Assembly: GCF_963576615.1 (NCBI RefSeq)
Contig: NC_088708.1
Coordinates: forward strand, 52,935,196 to 52,999,195
DNA from: Watersipora subatra
Taxonomy: Eukaryota; Bryozoa; Gymnolaemata; Cheilostomatida; Watersiporidae
Reading direction: 5' to 3'
DNA length: 64,000 nucleotides
Shown: positions 50,201-63,671 of the stretch, one piece after another
Layout: each line of letters starts with the position of its first letter
Numbering within the stretch: the first letter of the stretch is position 1
The notes under the pieces: generated by a model
What the model was told of the DNA's origin: nothing
The model's input: only the letters and a program-made list of their open reading frames with translations
Databases searched by the model: none
Translations under genes and position numbers: made by a program

Positions 50201-53200
50201 GATAATGTCGGCCAGTACAGTGTTCATTTCTTTTTTCTGTAAACAGCGGGCATCATTCAGACCATACAAGAGTCAAAAGTGGCATATTCATTGTTAGAGT
50301 TGTACTAGAATAGAGAAAATATAATAGGAAATGGAAAACGGGGAACCTGACAGAAAACATTAAGTTATCAACTATAAATTTAAAGGTTTCAGAAAGCAGT
50401 TTAAGCAGAAACTAATTGGGTCTAAAAACATCAACAGATCAGATGCATCTTACATACTGTAGTTGACCCTTAAAAGCCCTTGCTGTACAACTTCTCCTTA
50501 AAGGTTGACTTGCAACAAAATTCACATTACAGTTATTTGGTATCAAAATATTCACCATGTCTTACTCTGCTGTGTTGTAGGTGCCAAATATGTGGAAATG
50601 TGATTGCGAGCTATTAAAAGCTCCAAAACGAACATTTAATCACTGCCACCACGAAAACGCCGTAGATCGGAATTTCTTTCCAAAATGGCTCACGTGATAA
50701 CATCACGTGTCAAAACAGTAACCACAATGTTTGAGTACGTCATGGGAATAAAGCAATTCCAAACTACGGCGTTTTCGTGAAGGCTGCGATTCATTGTTCA
50801 TTTTTGAGCTTTTAAGAGCTTGTAATCACATTTCCACATATTTTGCACCTACAACACAGCAAAGTAAGACATGGTGAACTTTTTGATACCAAATAACTGT
50901 AATGTGAATTTTGTTGTGAGTCAACCTTTAAACTTACAGAGACTTACAGAAACTTTAAGCTTACCAAGAGTATAAAATTCACGTGCCATTAAAAACAACA
51001 ATGACCGCACCAAATTATGTTGTACCAAAAGGAACCAAACCAACATAAAAGCCAGATTGGTAAGTTCCAAATGTGGAAGGAATTTTAGAAGCCCTTTTTA
51101 GACAATTTTTGATAACAACTTATGCACATCTTAATGCATGACATGCGACTCTTGCAATATAAAAACAAAATAAAATTTGTGAATTGTAATATCACGAAAA
51201 TCAAAAATGTTTACATCAAGTTTGGTTTTCATTGGCTGCCACTAAAATTTAAATACTTGATCAGAGCAAATGTTTCCATCTGAATCTTATGTCTAGATGT
51301 CTAGCCCACTTGAACAGCAACATTTGAACCAGGCCTTAGAGGTTAGTAATGCCATGTGAAGATATAATACTAATCTACCGATAAAACAAACGGAGAGTCT
51401 ACAAAACATGATAATCTAGAAGTTACTAGAACACTTAAGACACTTACTCCAAAGTGTTTCATGACGAAGTCCATCCAAGTCTCAGCACAAGCAACGTACT
51501 CCTGTGTAAGTAAAAAAACTTCTGATTACCACACAACATTATGAAATGTTTACTAAATTTTCTGAAACTTAACTCAAACATCCTGCAATTTTGAACTTAA
51601 TCTAATTAAGTCGATCAAATGCAGTGAGTAGCGATGAACTAGGTGTATTGACAGAGATGTGTTGGCAAGTCTATTGCAAGGAACAACTCTTACTGTAGGT
51701 TCCCTTAGCTTAGTGATAAATTTCCAAACTTCATTCAAAATCTTCAGCTTGTCACTCTCAGGAGGATCAGCAACTGAGAGCCTTGCGCCAAGGGAGTTGT
51801 ACAGGACATACTGTAATATTCACAGACTCGATATGTAATACAAAATGCTTGCATCAACTATGCTAGGTGGTTGAACCACCATTGAACCATCAAGAGTCAT
51901 CTTTTTGCAGTTTTAATGAAGAAGTTGTGTACATAATATCTTATAATCTGCTCATAGATGAGACAAAAACTCAGTGTAATGTGTGCCCAACAAATAAGTC
52001 TAACTCCTCTAAGCAACAGAACAGTAACTAAATACAAAGATGCATAGAACTGTAAAGTGGATGCTACATAACTAACAGAGTCATATATATTAAAGTAGAG
52101 TGCTACAATATAGTCACACACTATACTATAATATTGTAAAGGTTGTACTACATTAATAATATTTTATAACATCGGTTGCAAGCGTCAACAAATACATATA
52201 CCGTGTAATATATTATAAACTATGACATGAACAGACCGGCGCGAAAACGAACTATAAAATGACAGTACATTAAAATATTCATTAAACCTTAATGTTAGCT
52301 AAGAATGTCTAGTCATATTAGTCTGAGATTATGTGGGATGCTACGTCAGACAAACTCTGAAATGATGAAGCATTAGAGTGTGCTGGTTCAAACTTTAGGC
52401 TGTAGTTTACACTCGTAATATATCTTTATGCTGTAGTTTACACTCGTAATATATCTTTATGCTGTAGTTTACACTCGTAATATATCTTTATGCTGTAGTT
52501 TACACTCGTAATATATCTTTATGCTGTAGTTTACACTCGTAATATATCTTTATGCTGTAGTTTACACTCGTAATATATCTTTATGCTGTAGTTTACACTC
52601 GTAATATATCTTTATGCTGTAGTTTACACTCGTAATATATCTTTATGCTGTAGTTTACACTCGTAATATATCTTTATGCTGTAGTTTACACTCGTAATAT
52701 ATCTTTATGCTGTAGTTTACACTCGTAATATATCTTTATGCTGTAGTTTACACTCGTAATATATCTTTATGCTGTAGTTTACACTCGTAATATATCTTTA
52801 TGCTGTAGTTTACACTCGTAATATATCTTTATGCTGTAGTTTACACTCGTAATATATCTTTATGCTGTAGTTTACACTCGTAATATATCTTTATGCTGTA
52901 GTTTACACTCGTAATATATCTTTATGCTGTAGTTTACACTCGTAATATATCTTTATGCTGTAGTTTACACTCGTAATATATCTTTATGCTGTAGTTTACA
53001 CTCGTAATATATCTTTATGCTGTAGTTTACACTCGTAATATATCTTTATGCTGTAGTTTACACTCGTAATATATCTTTATGCTGTAGTTTACACTCGTAA
53101 TATATCTTTATGCTGTAGTTTACACTCGTAATATATCTTTATGCTGTAGTTTACACTCGTAATATATCTTTATGCTGTAGTTTACACTCGTAATATATCT

Positions 53201-54956
53201 TTATGCTGTAGTTTACACTCGTAATATATCTTTATGCTGTAGTTTACACTCGTAATATATCTTTATGCTGTAGTTTACACTCGTAATATATCTTTATGCT
53301 GTAGTTTACACTCGTAATATATCTTTATGCTGTAGTTTACACTCGTAATATATCTTTATGCTGTAGTTTACACTCGTAATATATCTTTATGCTGTAGTTT
53401 ACACTCGTAATATATCTTTATGCTGTAGTTTACACTCGTAATATATCTTTATGCTGTAGTTTACACTCGTAATATATCTTTATGCTGTAGTTTACACTCG
53501 TAATATACCTTTATGCTGTAGTTTACACTCGTAATATATCTTTATGCTGTAGTTTACACTTATTAAATTTCACAAAGAACTTTCTCAACTTTAACCTTTG
53601 CACTAAATCATAACAAACACCAACTACTATCATAACAAACACCAACTACTATCATAACAAACACCAACTACTATCTGACAAAAGAACCAAGTCCTCAACT
53701 ATGGCATCTATAAATAAAATACTTCAAACTTTCCTATTTAATGGAAAAAAAATGTAAAAGAGAGAAAAAAAGATGGTGAATTCGGCTGATCCAGTACATT
53801 CAGCATTGTAATTAGTTGGGAGGCTAAAAATATTGAGCTTTTGGTAACTAAACACTATCACAAGATGTGAATAGGATGTGTCAAGCAATAATACCAATAG
53901 AGTTACCAATAGAGTTACTCCATATAGTGTGAGAAGGTCCATTTGAGAAAAATAGAGAAATAGAAGATAATACCTTAGGAAAGCCTGTTTCTTCACACTC
54001 CTTTATCATGGTAACAAATGTGAGAGCTTTGTTGGCAATATACTGTGGGTCAGCGGACCGTAATATCGCATTCAACAAAAGTGCACTAGAATGAACAGCA
54101 AACACTGTGAACTGAAATATATAGTCACTAGCAGTTGTGCACAGCAATGGTAAATAACAGCAATGCACTGCAAGGATAGCACTGGACTGCAGTAGTAACT
54201 AAAAGTAGTGCACTGCAGCAATAACTAACATTAGTATACTATAATGACAATCAACAGTAGTGCACTGCAATGTAAATCAACAATTATACATTGCGATAGT
54301 AACTAACAATAATGCATCACAATAGTAACTAACTATATTGCACTGTAATAATTACTAACTCCATATTAGCTACAATCATTACGTGAGAAAGGATTTCACA
54401 AGCAGCTACTGATGACATCAGCAATAATATTAACTAGAAAAGAAAGAAGTTCATTCAGGAACTAGTGCTGCCTCTTGACATATGAATAATTATACTGATA
54501 ACAAACACTGGCTATTTATAAATCAAATGTGTTAAACAACGTAAACATATCAACTAAGGAAAAGTGTTTAATGTTTGAAAACACGCACATATTTGAGGGT
54601 TGAAGAGAGGGAACGCAAATACCTGTTAGCGTGTTCATTGACTCGTGCAAGTATGTCTACGAGCACCTCCTCCCCTGATCCATTACAGAGACATTGTAGA
54701 ATCCAGTCTATTGCGGGGCTGTATAAACTAAGGTATCCAGCTATGCTCACATTCTGCTTGCTTACAGAGTCCAAGACACGAGTAGACTGAATCTAAAGGT
54801 TAGGAATATAACCTTTAGAATTAACCTTTAACCTTTTCCATATTAAGTATAAATATAGATACATTTATTCTAAATATGAAATATTTTATATGGCAACAGG
54901 TTGAGTAATAAAAATTCTGTTTCCAGGAGTTGAACCGTTAAATTCTTATGACACAA

Positions 54957-55019
<63 letters not shown>

Positions 55020-58000
55020 ACACAACAGGGAAACTTCTTTCTTTAAAAATGTGAGAGAGAATTGTTGGCTGCACCTGGTATTTCCTCAGTAATTATGCAT
55101 ATGTATAGCAGTTTTGTGTACTGCTATCATTAATGGCAATACTGAACGACGAATCAACATTATATAAGCTATTATCAATTAGAAATGATCGAAGTTGCTT
55201 TTTCCATATCAAAGAAAAACTCGTGTAGAATACAGTTTGTTGGCTAGTTACCATCCACTTCTGCCTAACCTAAACTAAATGCACCGCCATGTTGTTCAGT
55301 TTAGGTTTACAATAAAATAATAAAAAATAAAATGAACAAATCCTACAAAGAGAGAAATAAAGTGGAATCAAGCAATCAAAAGCAGAGTGAGAGACAACTG
55401 CAACAATGTTGTTGCTATCCTGGATTATTGTGACACTAAAACATCTAACTCACTGTCAGTAAAACAATCACTTACTTGTCCATGAGTGAGCAGCATGTCA
55501 TCAAATGCCTGACCGATGTAGTCCTTTTTGGTTACCTTCAGTTTTAGACCGACCTAAAATATAGGAAGGGTGGTATGAGAGACCTCTCGCATTGCAGAAA
55601 GTTTAGCATGAGAAAACTAGATTATATTAACAATGAACGCTAGTAACAGTATAAAGGTGATTATTTTATCTATTCAAAGTATTAGCTTGTGAAGTAAGAT
55701 GTATGGGAAGCCTGTGTTCTAACAGTTCATATTTTTACTTTAACCTTTTATATAAAGGTTTGATATGCAAGAGAAAACTTTGACAAATTGTAACTGCTAC
55801 AGACAATTTATTAGCAAATATATATAACTTCATACAAATTTTCAAATTAGAATAATATCCTTCAAAGTATGTTAACTTGCGCCAATCATTGCGCTGACTT
55901 TTTCATTAGACAAAATCTAATTTTGGTTAAGAACGCAGTCTATGTAAAAAGTGTGCATGTGCAAAGAGCAAGACCGACACAAGCAGGTGTCTGAAATGCT
56001 AGTATTTAGGCCACTGACCCGACACAAGTAGCACCTTGCGTATGAAGCCACAAGAGGGTGACCGATTCCTCGTGCCATAACAGACAGTCTAGAAAGGGCA
56101 TCCACCATTTCGCTGCAAACGAAACATTCAGATGAGCTTGTGAACATAGACAGACCAGATGCGTGTAACAGACACACAAATGGTTATCAGTTTTGACTCA
56201 GTGAATTTTGGTTTCTTTGTTCTTAGCTTACTGGTACCAAACCAAATATTATACAAGGTACAGACTAAAATAGAGGCTAACAAAATCTATATATGTATCC
56301 ATCAATTTATAATCTATAAATCTACAAGATATATAGATATACCTTGCAAAGATATACAGTATAGGAAAGAAGTGGGTAATGTGGACAGTTCTTCTTTTTG
56401 TTACAGTTACCACTATTCTATTCACTTTAGAATACTCTAAATTATATCTTTAGCTTGTAGAGTTTGTTGGCTCTCTTTTCTTAATTGCATGTTTTGTTAA
56501 TAGTTTTTCCAGAATCCCCCATATCGTAAACCACATGATTGTCCACATTACCCACCGATGGTGGGTAATGTGGACAGGTGCACTGGGTAATGTGAACATG
56601 TAATTTCTTGTCACTAAAAGTAAAAATTCCCAGATATTTAATTAACTAGAAGTAATATATGCATTTGGTTATATTCAATTTCACGTAAACTGTACAGGAA
56701 TAATTCAAATCTGACAATATAAGATAATAATTCTACTAAGTCATGGTAATAAATCAGATTGTATTTTAGTGTTGTTGGTATAACAAGTTATGTCTATCTT
56801 AAATTGAATGCTGATTGCTTAAAACCAAATATGAGTGCACTTCTGGTTCTTTCTGTATTTCCCTGTGACAGCGGTTTAGGTAAGACTAATTCGAGCTGGC
56901 TGTGGCTCACATACTTACAATCTGATAGGTCTGGCTTGAAAAACTTCCCACTCGTGTGCCGGTGAAAGTCTACTTCCAACTCTTCAGAGGCAATAGTTTT
57001 AATTAAATTAAGGCAATTAACTTAACATTCATTTTTCTAATTCCAACATTTTAAAAAAAACTCGCGTCTCTTAATCGCAATCAATAGACGGTGCAAAACC
57101 ACATTCACTTTTGCATTCGTAGTTATTGGCAAATAATTGTTGGACTGAGAAATTTACTTGTACGTATATTAGTAAATTTACTAGTAAGCCTAGTAGTAGT
57201 AGTAGTAAACATTTAGACTTAACATTGAAACTAGCAAATTAGGCAGTTTATATCATATACCTTGCAGCACAGGGTGATTTGGACATGACAATGGTAAGGC
57301 TAATGTGGACATGTCCACATTACCCTATCTTATATATTATTACAAATTTTGATAAACCTCAGTCATAGTCAGGAGTTGCCTTCTGACAATCAATAGAGAT
57401 AAACAGCACAATATGCTTTGTTTGTGTGCATATTGCCCCAAAGGTTCCAACAACTTTCACACTACGTAACCCAGATAGTAAAATTTAATTAAAAATTACT
57501 ATTTGTATGATAAATATTAAGATGCTTACAGATTGATGTATGATGGATAGAGACTTCCAAATTAGCATGTGGCTTCTTCTAACAGGAAAATGAAAGGTTT
57601 AATAATATGAAACAAATGGAATTGGTTATAAACTTTAGCTAATAATTTAACTGTCCACATTACCCAGCTGTCCACATTACCCTCTTCTCCCCAATTGATA
57701 AATACATTGTATACTATACATTGTATAGTTCTATGATATATTCATACCTGGGTTTAAAGAAACCGTAACACTCCAAGATGGCTGCCTCCACATAAAACCT
57801 TGGAATCAGCTCTCTAATCGAGGCGATCTTAAAGAACCAGTTTTGACAAGTCTCTTTCGCCGACTCTGGCACTTGGTCAGGCGTGAAGTTGGCTGGGCAA
57901 AGACAGACCAGGACATTTTATTAAATATGAGAAAACTAAAATTACGTAAACTGTGCAACAATAAAAACCCATTAGATGCAAAAAGTTTATTAAAAGACAT

Positions 58001-58109
58001 GAAACATGTACCTGGTCATTTTCAAAACAGAATGATGCTGAGGTTATTATACAAGCGTGGTTAATATGGTTCAGTATTGTACATGGGCTTACTCCTCTGT
58101 AACAAGAAA

Positions 58110-58162
<53 letters not shown>

Positions 58163-61100
58163 TGTCTGACCAGCTATAGCCTTTAAAATCTAGCAATGAA
58201 AAATCCGTATCGCAGAAGATTTGATCTTGGAACTGCCCATTCGCAAGGTGACAAGTAATCAACTAAGCTACACGAGACGCAATGATTCCTTGGGCGATAT
58301 GAGTCACTATCCGGGTTACAAAATTCATAGCGACTGTGTGTTATGCGCAACGTCATCAAAGCTTGCTCTCACGGTTTTTATCAGTAAATTTAGCAATACG
58401 AATACTAGCTTACTTTACTCAAATTAGTCAATGGCAACTAATTACCTGCCACTGTTTATAAGCTGTTTTTTAATACCGGTGCAACGCCGGACATGCGGCT
58501 AGTATACTCATATTTATCAGATATGTCTTTGCAGCCTTAACAACACTTAAAAAATCTCTTTAAAATTGTCACACTTTGAATAAGCAAATTCTAAAATAAT
58601 AAACCTGAGAAGAATTTAGACTGCATTGCTACTTGTTTAAACAATTTGATTATAGTATTTAACCGTCATATGCTATTGTAGAACTAAATACATAAAATAA
58701 ATATTACCTCTCAAGTGAGTGAATCTGAAATCTGATGAGCGTGAGAGCTACATAAAATAATTAGCAAACCAATTATGGTCAAATATTCTACAAGTAGAAG
58801 AAAATATAAGAGCTCACCAGGAAGCTGGAGAGGCTTAGCTGACCCCGGTGGCTGATAGGTGCTTTTCTCCCAAATTCTGTCATAAACGAGTGTGCCGAAA
58901 GTGTCAAGAATTTCTGTGACAAGTACAAATTTGCTTGGGTAGAATTGCATCACTGAGATGTCAGCCAGCATTTTTGAACACTACAAAATTGTTAACTCAT
59001 GTAGTACAAGCATAGCAACTACTAGTACGTATTACCAAAAAGAATAAATATTTGTAAGCATCTATTTTTTATATATTATTGATAAGTTATATATAAATAA
59101 TTATAAAGATATATACATATTATATATAAAAGTTATATATATATAAATATATAAATTATATACAAAAGTTTAATATATGTAAATATATATTATATATTTA
59201 AATATATATTATATGAACATATATTTTTATATATAGTTCATGTCATATAATATTTCCAATATTACATGACATGAAAAGATGAAATAAAAATTTATTTTCC
59301 AGTCAACAATAATCTGCACTGTATTTACTGATCAAAAACATTAGGTGGCATCTATTAGGCATAGAAAAGCACTATATCCTGTAGCGACCAAGGATGAAGG
59401 TTTTGTAATACAGCAAACTGAACATTTAGTTACTGCACTATCATTTATATAAACAACACCCGTTGTAAGATGAAATATCAAATACTGTTTCCTCTCGGTT
59501 CACGTACTCTCCAGGGTGCAAAGAAGTCACCTCTCAGCTTTTAAAAGGTAAGCATGCGTTGCGATTCAGCTGTAAATTTCCAACAAACATATGTTCACTC
59601 GAGTAACCAAATCCTTGTAAGCTATACTTGCTAATATGCTCAAACGCTGTAGTTGTCACACTATACCTGCCGTGAATAACACACAGTTTTCAAGAGGTTC
59701 TGTATTTTACCCCCTACCTGTATCGCTATCTTCAAAGCTTTAACTTTTTGGTCATCGGTCCATGCCTGAATAAGGGCCCTGTTCAGCTCATCAATCCTAT
59801 TGACGTAGTCTTGCTGGGATAGGTTGAGCATTTCTCTTACTGATCCATCTTCGAAGTCGTCAAGTTGCTCAAGGCGATTCTTCACCTTATCGCTAACAGT
59901 CGTACTGTTCTGTCTAATCGCTGCAACAAAAAGAACAATCGATTGAGCTCAATATCCTTTTGAATTTCAGTAAGTAATACTCCAGTTTATAAATGAAACA
60001 TTTGATGAGAGTTAAACCACACGAATGCAAACAGTGAATTTTCTTTCATAGTTGTAAAGATGCTAGAGAAATTTCTGTCACTCTCAGCTCTTTGGAATCA
60101 CATTATATAACCGGTTGACACAGAGTTTGAGTATTTCAACAATGAACTGACAGACTACCAAATGTGTTACATGACTTTCCTATTTTGCTAATGACCTCAT
60201 CAGCTGTAAAATTTGACACAACAGCTGGTAGCCACAGTCGTTCGAAAGATTACATTTTCTACATAGTATATCAGAGTAATCTGAATTAAAGTGAAAGTTT
60301 TCAGGAAGCTCTCTTGCTAAAACAGTCCAGCTAATTTGTGTTATTGTAGGCCAAGCGTTCCTTTTGACATCAAGAAGCTCACTCTCTACAGACACCAACA
60401 ACTTCTCTGAAGTTGTTGGTGTCTGAAGATAGGAAGTTGAAGATAAGAAGTTGAAGATAGGCTGATGTGATATGTGATATATCACTAATGTGATAGGCTG
60501 AAGCGATCAGCTTAGTCAACTTACCTAACTTCTTACTTGCTTATACTTTTAACACTTGAAAATGCGTAACTGAGCAAGCAATTGGGTGCAAAGTACATGT
60601 ACATTCTGGGTAATTACTACTTTAAAAATTATATCTATTCTGTATATAATAATATTATATATAATGTATAATGTAACATATATATAATATATATATTACC
60701 TGATATACAAGTATGATATATTATACCATATTATATGATATATAATATATTATATATCGTATAAAATAATAATATGTATAATATAATTAATATTATATAT
60801 AATGCAGCTGTCAACTAGCTCACAAAATGGACCAACATATTAGCTTTCTCGATGTTTAAAATTAAACAGGAAAAAATGACCACAAATTACAGTGACCGCA
60901 AGCTGACTTCTTACATTTAATTAGAAATTAAACTCTACAATACCTAATTACTAACTCACTTCTAACAGATTCGGAGCTGCTGCTGGTGAGAAAACTTGTG
61001 GTGATTGAAAGCCGTTCAGAAGTTGTGTATTTGGAGAGTATGTCACTTTTTCGTAAATTCCAAGGAACAAAAGAGGATTTATTACCTGTATCCTGTTCAT

Positions 61101-61880
61101 CGCTGTTGCTTCTTGACTTTGTGACAGACTATAATGCAGTAGGAAAATATAAAACAAGTTTTATTCAATATAATACAGATATGCGTATTCATTATGATCA
61201 GAATTCTATTGGTTCATTGAATTGGAACAAGCTAGAAGTTGTGGTGTTCAAGCAAGTATATGTTTATAAATCTGTTAGTGGTGATAATAACATGTATGTT
61301 TCTTACATTAGTCATAGAAGATGATTCATTTGAACCAACAGCTAAAACAGATAATGGATCATTAGACGCTGTGATCAAGGAGAGAGGGTCAGATCCATCA
61401 AGGCTTCCAAGTAGTGGATCAGATAGTGGATTGGGAGAAGTTTTTTGGCTTTTTTTGCTTGCAACAGATGGTCGGCTTGATACTTTTATAGTATCACCAA
61501 GAGGATGTGAAGTCGTTTTGGTAGAAGTGCAGTGCTGCTTTGAAGCTTCAAAAGCATAATTTCTTTGTCGAGCTTTCCTGCATAAAACAAGTTCAAGCTA
61601 ACAGATAATCTCAAATATTAAATACGGCATAGTTAGTTTTGAGGCCCTATTGAACTTATAAAGGAGATATAACAACATCGACTAACCGACTAATTTTATA
61701 GAGGGGCCGGTAGAGACTAAGCTATCAATGCAAGAAAGCGAAATCTCTCAAAGAGAAGTTTTGATTAAAAAATTGAGAAATGGCATAACAAATCCTTTAA
61801 CTACAGGTATATATCCAAACAGATTCAGGCTAACAAAAACATTTTAATATAAAAGGTAACGCCTACCAAGTTGCTGCCAT
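41278..61880 (-). CDS. VPS35L: VPS35L, Retriever complex scaffold
   Basis: VPS35L (C16orf62) with VPS26C and VPS29 forms Retriever, which recycles integrins and other cargo from endosomes. Twenty-three coding exons agree in phase: 61867-61880, 61307-61577, 60960-61128, 59718-59920, 58818-58980, 57748-57892, 56019-56112, 55476-55553, 54623-54786, 53974-54085, 51694-51810, 51448-51501, 50093-50236, 49353-49438, 48835-48915, 47592-47754, 46531-46608, 45799-45913, 45119-45258, 43480-43645, 42408-42529, 41700-41846, 41278-41361. The product is 969 residues; human is about 963. Family motifs: [18 protein letters not shown] in a disordered N-terminus, [97 protein letters not shown] and KYLYHVDK. The five-codon first exon (CCGCCATGG) starts the gene. 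The acceptor of exon 43480-43645 is the least certain. Introns hold several transposons and minisatellites. Confidence 0.95.
44578..44960 (-). mobile_element. GC-rich island, possible solo LTR
   Basis: A sharply GC-rich block (about 44580-44830) interrupts AT-rich intron sequence of VPS35L. Read on the minus strand it starts near TGAAACTGCCGGTTCCC, has AATAAA near 44930 and ends near 44580. That compositional break suits an inserted element. I could not find a target duplication or a partner copy in the window, so the family is unknown. Confidence 0.3.
49619..50050. repeat. 32-bp tandem repeat, about 8 copies plus decay
   Basis: The unit AACTAAACTGAAACTAGTTG plus TTGGACAATTAT is repeated about eight times with point variants, then decays over another 150 bp. 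It lies in the VPS35L intron between exons 50093-50236 and 49353-49438. Confidence 0.9.
50502..50927. mobile_element. Foldback element, TTAA-flanked, copy 3
   Basis: Short complete copy: AGGTTGACTTGCAACAAAAT at the left and its reverse complement at the right, flanked by TTAA at 50498-50501 and 50928-50931. Inner arms repeat CGAAAACGCCGTAG and its complement, so most of the 426 bp can fold back. It lies in a VPS35L intron between exons 51448-51501 and 50093-50236. Confidence 0.85.
52400..53560. repeat. 31-bp minisatellite, about 37 copies
   Basis: The unit CTGTAGTTTACACTCGTAAT plus ATATCTTTATG repeats over 1.16 kb with a single visible substitution (ATACC near 53507). It lies in the VPS35L intron between exons 53974-54085 and 51694-51810. 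The near-identity of units implies recent expansion. Confidence 0.95.
54190..54360. repeat. Degenerate tandem repeat
   Basis: Diverged units of about 30 bp containing GTAGTGCACTGCA and AGTAACTAAC recur five or six times beside VPS35L exon 53974-54085, in the upstream intron. Confidence 0.6.
54959..55018. repeat. (TC)n microsatellite, about 60 bp
   Basis: An uninterrupted TC dinucleotide run of about 30 units lies in a VPS35L intron between exons 55476-55553 and 54623-54786. Confidence 0.95.
56364..57692. mobile_element. 1.3-kb TIR element with GGGTAATGTGGACAG ends
   Basis: The left end GGAAAGAAGTGGGTAATGTG and the complement of the right end GGGGAGAAGAGGGTAATGTG match at all but about three positions, and both continue GACAG. 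Extra copies of the GGGTAATGTGGAC motif in both orientations occur at about 56535-56597, 57290-57335 and 57650-57668. There is no transposase frame. No clear target duplication was found. It lies in the VPS35L intron between exons 57748-57892 and 56019-56112. Confidence 0.7.
58110..58163. repeat. (TA)n microsatellite
   Basis: TA alternation with periodic TATG units lies immediately left of a Helitron-like fragment, in the VPS35L intron between exons 58818-58980 and 57748-57892. Confidence 0.9.
58166..58502 (+). mobile_element. Helitron-like 3' end fragment
   Basis: The segment ends in ...ACATGCGGCTAG followed by T, with a small hairpin (CCGGTGCAACGCCGG) about 10 bp before the CTAG. That is the Helitron 3' rule: a hairpin, then CTRR, inserting before T. 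The tRNA-like inner segment resembles that in the fragments at 23702 and 34632, so the three may be parts of one family. The 5' end is missing here, replaced by the TA repeat. Confidence 0.5.
59030..59260. repeat. AT-rich simple repeats
   Basis: Nearly pure TATAT/ATAAA sequence with no coding content, in the VPS35L intron between exons 59718-59920 and 58818-58980. A second such block is at about 60640-60810 in the preceding intron. Confidence 0.8.
60391..60423. repeat. Perfect 14-bp stem hairpin
   Basis: GACACCAACAACTT and its exact reverse complement flank a 5-base loop, in the VPS35L intron between exons 60960-61128 and 59718-59920. It lies inside an unrecognised 101-residue open frame on the minus strand (60180-60485), which has no splice or homology support. 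Confidence 0.85.
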
Positions 61881-63671
61881 GGCGGAAATGAAATTTCATT
61901 TCGTAGCGCACAAATCAAGCTACAAAAATACCGAGCAAAAAGCAGAGCCAACGCATATTTTCGTCACGGTTTGTATTACCCATCGCATGTTTGGGATGAA
62001 TAAAGCTACCCATTCACGAAGCCATTTGTTTTTTTTACTGTTTTGCCTAAGTTTTATAAAACTTTTAAAAGTTTTAGATTCGGAGGAATGGAACACGCCA
62101 CGACAAAATCATATTGTAGCGCAAATTGCTGAGTATGCTTTCCACACTATTATTATCATCATCGTAGATAATTCTTCTACCTACAGTATGTATCACAGTA
62201 TTTGAAGTTCCAGACTTTACTAACCATATCAGTGCTCTCTTGAGGTTACTGTATGTTTAAATACTGATTTTAGGGAGTGAACTGTTCTAACTTTGGTAAT
62301 TTGGCAAGTGCCGTGTATTATCCCTTAATTTGATGCACGTCGCAATTTTTTTGATAGACATTTGGCGTTAGCAACTGTAATTTGTTGAATTTGCAAAACA
62401 AACAAATCTCGTTAGTTCATTTAAACTAGATTGAGGAAGTTGCAAAGAGAAGTGGCGAAGAAATTGAAATTCCTTTGAAGGAAGGCCACTAATGTGAACT
62501 GTATACTTTTGCCATTGGTAACTTCTGCATCATACCTGATGTTTAAGCTGGTCCTGTCAGTATTTTAACTATATACTTAAAAAGTAATGAAAAATAGAGA
62601 TGGTAAAACGAAATCTGGTTTAAAAAATATAAGAGAGTGGTTAAAGGGATTAGGGGAAAAGTAAAACGTAAGGGGCATTGTTCAACAGTACATGCTCATC
62701 ATGGTATTTGTGCACATGAGCTTTTGTTACTAGCAGCAAATAGTTAGTGTTTATTTGCACAAAGCTTTATCTAACTCGGAAATGATTTCGTTTTCATAGT
62801 TTTATCATTTTTTTATTAGTGAGCACTTCCAACAGCATAAAATAAATTGTAAAACTATAAACACTATGACATTGGAATAGACCTTGTATCTCAAAGCTTA
62901 CTGCTAGTGTTAGATGTTATAACTAAAGTATAGCAACCCCTGTTGTTAAAATTTAACGATTACTACTAATATTTATTATTGTGGCAGTCAACATAGCCTC
63001 AAAAGCTTTTTATCTTTCTGAAGTAGCGGCTTACACCGAATTAATGTGCCAAAACTTTCTCCCTAAATATTACTGGGTTGAATTTGGTGAGCGAAAAGAG
63101 AATAGCTTAGCTATTTTAATGTCATACTTGTTTCTACCAGTAGGTCAAGATTTATGGCATAAGTGCTTTCAGCAGAGTTTGTGTTAGAATCCGAACTAAT
63201 ACACTCAATAAGATAATTAAATGATCCTTTCATAGGCAATTGATATATTGATGCTAAAAAGGCAGATGAATAAACCTCATGAGCTGCTTTTTATCTCTAA
63301 ATAAACACCTTACATTTTATATTAATATTGTCTTATCAGCATTATAATATGCCCCAAGGTTTTTTAGAGTCCATATTAATTGAATTATCATTTAAGGCAC
63401 TATCCACTATCGTTTATTTACTCTATCTGTACTTACTGTACTTACTATTTGTATTTACTGCCGCTCGAATCACACTAGTTTATTATGGTTTGAATCACTA
63501 AACATAAATTACAAGCTGGCGTTTTCATTTACTGTTCAAGTTAAATCAAAACCAAAGTTTTATATAACATAAAATATTATGATTCGATGCGTTGGTTAAT
63601 GCTTTTATCTAAGGAATTTTTATCAGGGAACAGTTTTGATGGGTAGCAGCTACTTTGAATTACAGAAAGGA
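61881..63671. promoter_or_regulatory. Divergent intergenic region VPS35L / ERCC8
   Basis: The 1.8 kb between the VPS35L start (minus) and the ERCC8 start (plus) should contain both promoters. It holds two unrecognised plus-strand open frames (61879-62205 and 62981-63187). The first overlaps the VPS35L start codon and Kozak region on the opposite strand and is probably chance. I see no repeat family or TATA box I can defend. Confidence 0.4.

Noticed and set aside
60180-60485. 101-residue minus-strand frame in a VPS35L intron
   Set aside because: No recognisable domain; VPS35L exons on each side join in phase without it, and the VPS35L family has no such insert.
61879-62205. 108-residue plus-strand frame starting at the VPS35L start codon
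   Set aside because: Its start overlaps the VPS35L Kozak region on the other strand, its end is low-complexity, and no homology is visible.
62981-63187. 68-residue plus-strand frame upstream of ERCC8
   Set aside because: No recognised domain and no family reason for an extra ERCC8 exon; the ERCC8 start is well placed at 63672.
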